From Candidatus Methanoplasma sp. (lineage in GTDB: Archaea > Thermoplasmatota > Thermoplasmata > Methanomassiliicoccales > Methanomethylophilaceae), in assembly GCA_031271555.1 (NCBI GenBank), contig JAISVN010000075.1:1-5833 (forward strand): a stretch of 5,833 nucleotides of DNA, written 5' to 3'. The notes beneath the pieces are model-generated. The model did not search any database, was not told the origin of the DNA, and saw only the letters and a list, made by a program, of their open reading frames with translations. The position numbers and the translations under genes are program-made. This document shows positions 1 to 5,316 of this stretch, in pieces. Every line of letters starts with the position of its first letter. Positions within the stretch are counted from its first letter, which is position 1.

Positions 1-994
1 GCCCGGTTTCACCCACATGCAGCATGCGCAGCCGATAACCCTCGCCCAGCATATGCTGGCGCATGTCTTCAGGCTGTCGAGGGATGCGGACAGGTTCTTC
101 GATGCGCTTGAGAGGATGGACAGATGCCCCCTCGGCTCCGCCGCCCTTGCAGGGACCACCTACCCCATAGACAGAAAGATGACCGCAGAGGCGCTTGGCT
201 TCAGGGCCCCTACGCAGAACTCCATGGATTCCGTCAGCTCGAGGGACCATGTCTCGGAGACCGTGTTCTGCGCTGCGATGACAGCAATGGACCTGTCGTC
301 CGTGTGCGAGGAATTGATCCTTTGGTCATCGCAGGAGTTCGGATTCATAGAGATGGCCGATGCATACACCACAGGGTCATCGATAATGCCCCAGAAAAAG
401 AACCCGGACATCGCTGAGCTTATCAGAGGAAGGGCCGGCACCGTGGTTGGGGATATTGTGTCGCTCATCGTCATGATGAAAGGCCTTCCGCTGTCATACA
501 ACAGGGACCTACAGGAGGACAAGGGGCCGATGATGGACTCCATGGCGACAGTGTCGGACTGCGCCAACATGCTATCGAAGGTCATTTCCACCATGAAGGT
601 CAACAAAGATGTCATGCTGGCCGCCGTTGAAAAAGGATTCATAAATGCGACCGATCTCGCCGACTATCTCGTCACGAAGGGCGTGCCGTTCAGGGACGCA
701 CACGGCATCGTCGGGGAATCCGTAAGATACTGCATCGAACACGGAAAGAAACTCGAGGATCTCACTCTTGATGAATTCAAAAAGTTCTCCGGTTCAATAG
801 AAAAGGATGTCTATGACATACTCCCGATCAAAGCGTGCGTCGACAGAAGGCTGTCTTACGGAGGGACGTCCTCCGGAGCCACCGACATGCAGATCACCGA
901 GGCCGTCAGCGCTCTGATGGAAAGAGATGAGAAAGTAAGGCAGGAGGTCGGCCTCATAGAGGGCTGCTGGGACGACCTGCTTAAAGAAGTTTGA
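1..994 (+). CDS. argH: Argininosuccinate lyase, C-terminal part (5' end outside window)
   Basis: This cytoplasmic enzyme splits argininosuccinate into arginine and fumarate, the last step of arginine synthesis. The reading frame is open from base 2 and begins with Pro-Gly-Phe-Thr-His followed by MQHAQPIT, which matches the family's PGxTHxQxAQP segment. The His at 14-16 corresponds to the active-site TH histidine, so the ATG at 17 is internal and not the start. The fumarase/lyase superfamily signature GSSIMPQKKNPD is intact at 374-409 and supplies the mobile catalytic serine loop. The C-terminal RRLSYGGTSSGA segment is also typical. About 330 residues are visible. Members are usually 460-490 residues, so roughly 150 N-terminal residues lie upstream. 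There is no frameshift or lost motif. The TGA stop at 992-994 directly abuts the stop of the opposing gene. Aspartase, fumarase and adenylosuccinate lyase share the superfamily signature, but the surrounding residues fit argininosuccinate lyase best. Confidence 0.95.
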   Translation, partial: PGFTHMQHAQPITLAQHMLAHVFRLSRDADRFFDALERMDRCPLGSAALAGTTYPIDRKMTAEALGFRAPTQNSMDSVSSRDHVSETVFCAAMTAMDLSSVCEELILWSSQEFGFIEMADAYTTGSSIMPQKKNPDIAELIRGRAGTVVGDIVSLIVMMKGLPLSYNRDLQEDKGPMMDSMATVSDCANMLSKVISTMKVNKDVMLAAVEKGFINATDLADYLVTKGVPFRDAHGIVGESVRYCIEHGKKLEDLTLDEFKKFSGSIEKDVYDILPIKACVDRRLSYGGTSSGATDMQITEAVSALMERDEKVRQEVGLIEGCWDDLLKEV

Positions 995-2320
995 TCAGAC
1001 CTTGCCGAATGCTTGGTCCAGATCCGCAATTATGTCCTTTATCGCCTCGGTGCCGATGGAGAGGCGTATCGTATTGCGGTTTATCTTCTGCTCCTTCAGT
1101 TCGACATCGTTGAGCTGGCTGTGGGTGGTGGTCGCCGGGTGTATAACCAGGGACTTCATGTCGGCGATGTTCGCCAGCAGCGAGAAGAGTTTGAGGCTGT
1201 CGATGAACTTCACCGCCTCTTTCTCTCCGCCTTTGATGTCGAAGGTGAATATCGAACCTGCGCCGTTGGGGAAGTTCTTGGTATAGAGCTCATGACCCGG
1301 ATGGTCCTTGAGCGACGGGTGGTTCACTTTCTCAACTTTCGGGTGGCTGCTTAAGTATCTCACGACCTCAAGGGCATTCTGCACGTGCCTTTCCACACGC
1401 AGAGATAGTGTCTCAAGTCCCTGCAGGAGAACGAAGGCTGTGACAGGAGATATGACCGCCCCGGTGTCCCTGAGGATCACGGCCCTTATCCTTGTGACAA
1501 ATGCTGCCGGACCCGCCGCTTTGTAGAAGCTTATGCCATGATAGCTTGCATCGGGCTCCACCAGCTGGGGATATCTTCCGCTTGCACCCCAATCGAACTT
1601 GCCTCCTTCGATTATGAGGCCGCCGAGCACCGTCCCGTGGCCCCCTATGAATTTGGTGGCAGATTCCACGACGATGTCCGCCCCATGTTCCAGGGGCCTG
1701 TACAGGAAGGGCGTGGCGAAGGTGTTGTCGACCACAAGTATGATCCCATGCCTGTGGGCTATCTCCGCCACCTTTTCCACATCGATGAAGTCAGAATTGG
1801 GATTCCCGAATGTCTCGATCAATATCGCTTTTGTGTTCTTCTGTATCGCATTCTCGAAGTTGCTCAGATCGGCTGGGTCAACGAATGTCGTTTTCACGTT
1901 ATATTTCGAGAAGGTGTGAGTAAGATAGTTGTACGTTCCGCCATAAAGGTTGTTGGCGGCCACTATGTGGTCGCCTGCAAAAGCTACATTCTGCAGCGTG
2001 TATGCGATCGCCGCTGCGCCCGATGCGGTAGCCAGTGCGGCGGACCCGCCCTCGAGTGCTGCGATGCGGTCCTCCAAAACGGCCTGCGTATTGTTCCCAA
2101 GACGGCCGTATATGTTCCCGGGGTCGGTCAGAGCAAACCTTTCCGAAGCGGTCTTGCAGTCTTTGAAAACATAAGATGTTGTCAGATATATTGGGACCGC
2201 CCTTGCATCGGATACCGGGTCCGGGCTCTCCTGTCCCTTATGCAGCTGAAGTGTCTCGAATCCCAGTCCGTTCTTGTTGTTCGGACCTGCCGGGATGTTG
2301 TCTTTGCTCTGTTTATTCAT
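995..2320 (-). CDS. metY: O-acetylhomoserine sulfhydrylase (O-acetylhomoserine aminocarboxypropyltransferase), PLP-dependent
   Basis: The enzyme is expected to join O-acetylhomoserine and sulfide to give homocysteine and acetate, a direct-sulfhydrylation route to methionine in the cytoplasm. At 441 residues it has the usual length of the MetY branch of the Cys/Met-metabolism PLP family. Visible fold-type I residues are YGR at 71-73 (cofactor phosphate contact from the partner subunit), Ser-Gly at 100-101, Tyr126 (ring stacking), Asp198 in VVDNTFATP (pyridine nitrogen), the Schiff-base Lys223 in ESATKFIGGHG, and Arg419 in NTIRLSIG (substrate carboxylate). The long segment FDWGASGRYPQLVEPDASYHG (240-261 region) is typical of MetY rather than of the shorter cystathionine synthases and lyases. 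The ATG at 2318-2320 follows a GAGGG ribosome binding site seven bases upstream. Sulfide acceptance and the preference for acetyl over succinyl or phospho esters are inferred from family resemblance. The neighbours give no pathway support. Confidence 0.92.
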   Translation of the reverse strand: MNKQSKDNIPAGPNNKNGLGFETLQLHKGQESPDPVSDARAVPIYLTTSYVFKDCKTASERFALTDPGNIYGRLGNNTQAVLEDRIAALEGGSAALATASGAAAIAYTLQNVAFAGDHIVAANNLYGGTYNYLTHTFSKYNVKTTFVDPADLSNFENAIQKNTKAILIETFGNPNSDFIDVEKVAEIAHRHGIILVVDNTFATPFLYRPLEHGADIVVESATKFIGGHGTVLGGLIIEGGKFDWGASGRYPQLVEPDASYHGISFYKAAGPAAFVTRIRAVILRDTGAVISPVTAFVLLQGLETLSLRVERHVQNALEVVRYLSSHPKVEKVNHPSLKDHPGHELYTKNFPNGAGSIFTFDIKGGEKEAVKFIDSLKLFSLLANIADMKSLVIHPATTTHSQLNDVELKEQKINRNTIRLSIGTEAIKDIIADLDQAFGKV

Positions 2321-2327
2321 TTGTAAA

Positions 2328-2340
2328 CCCTCTGCGAGGG
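2328..2340 (-). promoter_or_regulatory. metY ribosome binding site inside a short perfect hairpin
   Basis: On the minus strand the sequence reads CCCTC-GCA-GAGGG, a perfect 5-bp stem with a 3-base loop. The 3' arm GAGGG (2328-2332) is the Shine-Dalgarno sequence, seven bases before the metY ATG. When folded, the hairpin would hide the ribosome binding site. The short G/C-rich stem is visible directly; any regulatory effect is inference. Confidence 0.6.
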
Positions 2341-2361
2341 AGCAAAGCGGTCCGAATTAAT

Positions 2362-2378
2362 CTATTTAACTATATATT
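2362..2378 (-). promoter_or_regulatory. Probable metY promoter (TATA region)
   Basis: Read on the minus strand, this is an A/T-rich block AATATATAGTTAAATAG holding two overlapping TATA-like candidates (2371-2378 and 2363-2369). They lie about 45-55 bases before the metY start. Initiation some 25 bases downstream would give a leader of about 20-27 bases that begins near the SD hairpin. The block touches the stop codon of the upstream same-strand gene at 2378-2380, so metY probably has its own promoter even though read-through from upstream is possible. Confidence 0.5.
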
Positions 2379-2743
2379 CAGTCAAAATCCGTCCGATCGT
2401 TCTGAACGACATCGAACTTCACGCCGGCGGATGTCAGCATACTACCTATGATGTCCGACATCTTTGAAAGGTCGGTTGTCTTGCTGTAGGATTTGAGATA
2501 GAACTCTTTCCTGTCGGTCGGGAAGATCATCCTGATCTTGCCTTTTCTGTTGTATCCTTCGGGTTTCCTGTTCCTCTCCAGATCGACCATGTTCATGTCG
2601 ATGAACATCTGAAGTATCTCTTCTTCCTCAGGCATCTGCCCGATCTCATCTAACAGAGCTTTCAATATATCCGGAAATACTGGGGCCAGGTCCTTATAAT
2701 CCGATTTTCCTTTGAGAACGAAATGCGTGCTGAAGACCTTCAT
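2378..2743 (-). CDS. Hypothetical protein, 121 residues, not recognised
   Basis: I do not recognise this protein. It is 121 residues, hydrophilic and has no signal peptide or membrane segment, so it is probably cytoplasmic. By eye it could form a compact alpha/beta domain: an N-terminal strand (MKVFSTHFVL, 1-10), two helices (about 18-35 and 38-53, the second starting with an acidic PEEEE run), a basic linker (58-71, RKPEGYNRKGKIR), two strands (68-75, 80-86), a helix (91-106) and a last strand (108-114). The basic linker might contact nucleic acid or phosphate, but that is a guess. The ATG at 2741-2743 lies about 26 bases after a TATA-like box with no SD, which fits a leaderless transcript and supports this start. 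It is divergent from thiDN and 57 bases upstream of metY on the same strand. The opposite-strand frame here is poor, so the coding call rests on length, promoter fit and sensible composition. Confidence 0.75.
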   Translation of the reverse strand: MKVFSTHFVLKGKSDYKDLAPVFPDILKALLDEIGQMPEEEEILQMFIDMNMVDLERNRKPEGYNRKGKIRMIFPTDRKEFYLKSYSKTTDLSKMSDIIGSMLTSAGVKFDVVQNDRTDFD

Positions 2744-2786
2744 CGCTTGAGTTTAGGCAGAGCTTTTATTTATTTGTTATCAAGCG
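2744..2786. repeat. 7-bp inverted repeat flanking the hypothetical gene's TATA box
   Basis: CGCTTGA at 2744-2750 and TCAAGCG at 2780-2786 are perfect reverse complements separated by 29 bases. One arm sits directly before the start codon and the other just upstream of the TATA box. A dimeric regulator could bind both, but a repeat this short may also arise by chance. Confidence 0.4.
2764..2775 (-). promoter_or_regulatory. Probable TATA box of the 121-residue hypothetical gene
   Basis: The minus strand reads AAATAAATAAAA here, centred about 26 bases before the ATG at 2743. That is the archaeal TATA-to-start distance, so the transcript would begin at or next to the start codon. No Shine-Dalgarno is seen, in keeping with a leaderless message. 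The box lies between the arms of a 7-bp inverted repeat (2744-2750 and 2780-2786). Confidence 0.5.
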
Positions 2787-2799
2787 TTTCATGCGTTCG

Positions 2800-2813
2800 A
2801 CGATTAACGATTA
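2800..2813. repeat. Tandem heptamer ACGATTA x2
   Basis: Two exact, adjacent copies of ACGATTA lie in the middle of the divergent intergenic region, outside both TATA boxes. Just before them are two similar copies of GCGTT (2784 and 2793). These could be protein-binding half sites or simple slippage; nothing in the sequence decides between them. Confidence 0.45.
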
Positions 2814-2820
2814 CTTCTGC

Positions 2821-2868
2821 AAATAAGGATCCATATGACAGCAATATGTCGAAAAATCATCCTTATTT
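2821..2868. promoter_or_regulatory. 10-bp perfect inverted repeat, candidate operator of thiDN
   Basis: AAATAAGGAT (2821-2830) and ATCCTTATTT (2859-2868) are exact reverse complements with a 28-base spacer. The right arm occupies the TFB-recognition position and the first two bases of the thiDN TATA box, so a protein bound there would block transcription factors. The spacer holds two direct ATATG copies (2833 and 2844), 11 bases apart, about one helical turn. Because the element lies upstream of the expected transcription start, it should act as DNA and not as an RNA leader. Confidence 0.5.
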
Positions 2869-2874
2869 TAAATA
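2867..2874 (+). promoter_or_regulatory. TATA box of thiDN
   Basis: TTTAAATA matches the canonical archaeal TATA pattern TTTAWATA. Its centre is about 27 bases before the ATG at 2898, so transcription should start at the start codon and give a leaderless message. This is the main reason to place the gene start at 2898 and not at the upstream in-frame ATGs at 2835 and 2880. Confidence 0.7.
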
Positions 2875-2897
2875 CATTGATGTGGTTAGTCCAAGCT

Positions 2898-4205
2898 ATG
2901 AAAACCGCACTTACCATTGCCGGATCCGATTCAATAGGCGGAGCCGGGATCCAGGCCGACATAAAGGCCATGGCAGCGCTCGGGGTCCATGCAACAACAG
3001 TGATAACTGCGGTCACCGTCCAGAACACCAGAAGCGTCAGCAACATCCACCCGGTCCCGGAAGAGATAGTGAAAGAACAGCTGGAAACGATCCTTAAGGA
3101 TTGTGACATAGGTGCGGTCAAGACCGGGATGCTTTACAGTGCGGAAATAGTCGATACGATCGTAGACATTCTGGAGGACCATGAGATGCCTCTTGTGGTC
3201 GATCCTGTGATGGTCGCAACTGTCGGAGATTCTCTGTCCAAGGACGGGCTGAAGAGGGCAATTAAAGAGAATCTGCTCCCGATATGCGAACTCGTGACCC
3301 CCAACAGATTCGAGGCCGAGGCGCTGTCGGGCATGAAGATAAACAATGAGGACGACGCTATGCTGGCCTGCGAGATAATAGGCAAACAGGGTTCCTCGGT
3401 GCTTCTGAAAGGCGGACACATGGATACCAAGAACATCACAGACTACCTTTACCTTTCATCAGAATTCACAATAATGAACAAACCCCGTCTGAACAAAGCC
3501 GGCCACGGCAGCGGATGCATCCTTTCATCCTTCATAACTGCGAATCTTGCCAAAGGGTCGGACATCGTCAACTCGGTATTGAATTCAAGAGAGCTTATCC
3601 AAAGGTCCATCGAGATGCAGTATGCAGTCGGAAAGGGTGAGCTGATAGTCAACCCGATGGCCTCGTTAAGCGGTTCGAACAAAGAATCGGACAGGTTCAA
3701 CGTCCTGGACTCTCTTGAGGCCGCAGCGGACCGCATTATAGATACTCTGCCTCACAACCTCATACCCAAGAACGGTCTGAACATAGCATATGCTACCAAA
3801 AACGCCGCAGGGCCTGAGGATGTTGCGGCCATCGATAAGAAGATCACTCTGAAGAACGGCCTGCTGGTAAAGAACGGAGCGGCGAAGTTCGGAGCGGCGG
3901 GACATTTGTCCTTCATACTGCTTGAGGCCATGAAGAAAGACCCAAGCATAAGGAGCATAATCAACATATTCCCGGCAAATGATACTCTCGACCTCCTTGA
4001 GGAGATAGGCCTCTACACAATGCAGTCCGGACGCAAAGGGAACCCGCTTTGGGCTGCGGCCACGAAGAGCATGATCTCAAAGACCGGAATGGTCCCCGAT
4101 GCGATATCGGATGTGGATCAGAAGAACGGAAAGACCGTCAAGATACTCGGCCAAGACCCATCGGACGTATTATCGAAGTTGGAACTTATACTGAATCTCA
4201 GATAA
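2898..4205 (+). CDS. thiDN: Bifunctional hydroxymethylpyrimidine (phosphate) kinase / thiamine-phosphate synthase, ThiD-ThiN fusion
   Basis: This 435-residue cytoplasmic protein joins two steps of thiamine synthesis. Residues 1 to about 260 form a ribokinase-fold ThiD kinase that phosphorylates HMP and HMP-phosphate. Visible motifs are AGSDSIGGAGIQAD (8-21), VQNT (41-44), VVDPVM (100-105), Lys171 in LLKGGH, and the anion-hole loop GHGSGC (202-207) with the catalytic Cys207. Residues about 265-435 form an archaeal ThiN domain, which couples HMP-PP with thiazole phosphate to make thiamine phosphate; the NIAYAT, KFGAAGH, IRSIINI and C-terminal ILGQDPSDV segments fit the family. The ThiN part is divergent. 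His336 of GAAGH is kept, but the usual Gly-Arg before the preceding Ile is Lys-Lys (314-315), and the GKE motif reads GKT. In ThiD, Ile13 replaces the usual small residue. The kinase is very likely active; synthase activity is likely but less sure. The ATG at 2898 is chosen because the homology starts there and the TATA box lies 27 bases upstream. Confidence 0.93.
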   Translation: MKTALTIAGSDSIGGAGIQADIKAMAALGVHATTVITAVTVQNTRSVSNIHPVPEEIVKEQLETILKDCDIGAVKTGMLYSAEIVDTIVDILEDHEMPLVVDPVMVATVGDSLSKDGLKRAIKENLLPICELVTPNRFEAEALSGMKINNEDDAMLACEIIGKQGSSVLLKGGHMDTKNITDYLYLSSEFTIMNKPRLNKAGHGSGCILSSFITANLAKGSDIVNSVLNSRELIQRSIEMQYAVGKGELIVNPMASLSGSNKESDRFNVLDSLEAAADRIIDTLPHNLIPKNGLNIAYATKNAAGPEDVAAIDKKITLKNGLLVKNGAAKFGAAGHLSFILLEAMKKDPSIRSIINIFPANDTLDLLEEIGLYTMQSGRKGNPLWAAATKSMISKTGMVPDAISDVDQKNGKTVKILGQDPSDVLSKLELILNLR

Positions 4206-4213
4206 GTAAAAGG

Positions 4214-4247
4214 TAAAAAATCAAAAATGGCTGGGTTTTAATCAGCC
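4214..4247 (-). terminator. Probable terminator of the FKBP gene
   Basis: On the minus strand, GGCTG (4243-4247) and CAGCC (4229-4233) form a 5-bp stem with a 9-base loop. The transcript then runs into the T-rich tract ATTTTTGATTTTTTACC. Archaeal RNA polymerase stops at such oligo-T tracts with or without a hairpin. The stem contains two bases of the FKBP stop codon, so termination would fall immediately after the reading frame. Reading the other way, thiDN has no comparable T tract. Confidence 0.55.
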
Positions 4248-5150
4248 TATTGAAACGATCTCTATCTCGAAGTACAGGTCCTGGTTGTATCTCTCTTCGG
4301 TCGTTCTGTACGTGAATGAGTTCGCGACTCCGTTGTTATCGGTCACCGAGTTGATGTACCATTTCTGCGTCCCGAAGTCCAGCATGATCATCTCTATCTC
4401 ACCGGAGGTCGAAACCACCTTGTAGTCCGATATGGAGTATGTGAACGAGATGTCGCTTCCGAGAGAGGTAACGTTAAGGGTTACTTTCCCGAAGTCGTTA
4501 TCCAGCATGACGTAGGATGATCCGGCCTGAGGGTGGTATGTTATGGTTATCGTATCGTTACCGGTGTTGTACGATGCCGATGCGGGCCAGCCGTAGACTG
4601 ACTTCTCCATCTCCTCATAGCCTTTGAGATCGTATCCATATATCTCTTTGAACTGCGCAGAGGTCAGGGTCTCTGTGGACTGTATAGTGAATGCCTGAGA
4701 GGCGCTGACCGTAACGGTGGTCTCGGCCGCATTGTATCCTTCTCCGGCCGGGAGTTTTACCAGTACTTTATCCCCTACTTTATGCCCTATGACGGCATTG
4801 CCGAACCCTGTGAGGACCGATGTGCCTCCCACTGTGAAACTCAGGGGATTGTAGCTTGATTCTGCGTTGAGCGTGAAGTCATTGCTTTTGAGGATCTCGC
4901 CGTTGTTTGCGATAGACCAGTGGCTGGTATCAAAGACCGCACTGTTCTCCTCACCGTAGTACGCATAATACGTTCCTATGTAATTTACGGAAACAGTGCT
5001 TCCGGTGACGGCCATAGTGTCGTCAGCTTTCAGATAGTTGTTGTAGACAGTGGCACCGGAAACGGCGCATACCGCCAGCAAGAACACCACGAAGCAGACC
5101 ATCATTATCGGGTCTCTTTCTTTCTTGACTTTGAACTCATCGTCAGCCAT
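4242..5150 (-). CDS. Membrane-anchored FKBP-type peptidyl-prolyl cis-trans isomerase with long insert
   Basis: This 302-residue protein is predicted to speed proline isomerisation in proteins outside the membrane. Residues 1-14 are charged and cytoplasmic, about 15-36 are a single hydrophobic helix (PIMMVCFVVFLLAVCAVSG), and the rest should be outside. Cys28 lacks a good lipobox, so this looks like an uncleaved anchor and not a lipoprotein signal. The FKBP core begins near 50: VSVNYIG (53-59), FDTS (73-76), NPLSFTVGG (101-109), VLTGFGNAVIGHKVGDKVLVKLP (112-134) and GEGYN (136-140), all matching the SlyD-like archaeal pattern. The final strand LYFEIEIVSIG (292-302) closes the FKBP fold, so about 150 residues (141-290) form an insert like the insert-in-flap chaperone domain of long archaeal FKBPs, although its sequence is not clearly that domain. 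The insert is rich in Ser/Thr/Tyr/Asn strands, as is common in secreted archaeal proteins. The start at 5150 has no clear SD and sits close behind a TATA box. Substrates are unknown. Confidence 0.88.
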   Translation of the reverse strand: MADDEFKVKKERDPIMMVCFVVFLLAVCAVSGATVYNNYLKADDTMAVTGSTVSVNYIGTYYAYYGEENSAVFDTSHWSIANNGEILKSNDFTLNAESSYNPLSFTVGGTSVLTGFGNAVIGHKVGDKVLVKLPAGEGYNAAETTVTVSASQAFTIQSTETLTSAQFKEIYGYDLKGYEEMEKSVYGWPASASYNTGNDTITITYHPQAGSSYVMLDNDFGKVTLNVTSLGSDISFTYSISDYKVVSTSGEIEMIMLDFGTQKWYINSVTDNNGVANSFTYRTTEERYNQDLYFEIEIVSIG

Positions 5151-5177
5151 TATACCGATTCTTGCAATGTGTGTTCA

Positions 5178-5190
5178 TTATAAAAATATA
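5178..5190 (-). promoter_or_regulatory. Probable promoter of the FKBP gene
   Basis: The minus strand reads TATATTTTTATAA here, 28-40 bases before the ATG at 5150. Initiation about 25 bases downstream would give a very short leader (about 5-12 bases) with no SD, so this gene is probably leaderless or nearly so. Confidence 0.5.
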
Positions 5191-5230
5191 TGCGGTAAAT
5201 ATCCTAAGAAGTGATATATTCATTCAAACG

Positions 5231-5240
5231 TTTTTATATA
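5231..5240 (+). promoter_or_regulatory. Probable TATA box of thrS
   Basis: TTTTTATATA, preceded by the purine-rich CAAACG that could serve as the TFB recognition element, is the best promoter candidate before thrS. Initiation near 5262 would give a leader of about 54 bases, longer than those of the leaderless-looking neighbours. I see no acceptable TATA box nearer to the start codon. Confidence 0.6.
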
Positions 5241-5266
5241 ACCCCCAACATGCGATAGAATAGGAT

Positions 5267-5291
5267 CGGCTCTCTTTCTGTGGAGAAGCCG
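5267..5291 (+). promoter_or_regulatory. Hairpin at the 5' end of the thrS leader
   Basis: CGGCT (5267-5271) pairs with AGCCG (5287-5291), A5286 is bulged, and CTCT (5272-5275) pairs with GGAG (5282-5285, last pair a wobble), leaving a six-base loop. It would sit within a few bases of the predicted 5' end of the thrS message and well before the weak AAGGA ribosome binding site at 5301-5305. The role is unknown. Confidence 0.4.
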
Positions 5292-5316
5292 AAGAATAAA
5301 AAGGAACGCTGGTCCG

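Noticed and set aside
160..642. Open frame of 160 codons on the - strand opposite argH
   Set aside because: It mirrors the strongly conserved argH frame, including the MPQKKN motif region, and shows no motif of its own.
1538..2326. Open frame of 262 codons on the + strand opposite metY
   Set aside because: It lies wholly antisense to a clearly recognisable enzyme, is rich in Cys and Arg without any family motif, and has no promoter or SD. It is a shadow frame.
2835..2897. Upstream in-frame start for thiDN giving 21 extra residues
   Set aside because: The extra residues do not belong to the ThiD family, and the canonical TATA box at 2867-2874 lies inside the extension and points to a start at 2898. 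The in-frame ATG at 2880 is also too close to the TATA box.
2744..2897. TPP riboswitch before thiDN
   Set aside because: None of the conserved riboswitch core (such as CTGAGA) is visible, and the transcript appears to be leaderless, leaving no room for it.
3875..3899. Direct repeat CGGAGCGGCG (3875-3884 and 3890-3899) inside thiDN
   Set aside because: It encodes the similar NGAAK and FGAAG stretches within the ThiN domain and keeps frame; it is most simply explained by codon use and needs no element of its own.
5250..5258. Very short upstream frame ATG-CGA-TAG in the spacer before thrS
   Set aside because: It is two codons long and lies before the expected transcription start near 5262, so it would not be in the message.
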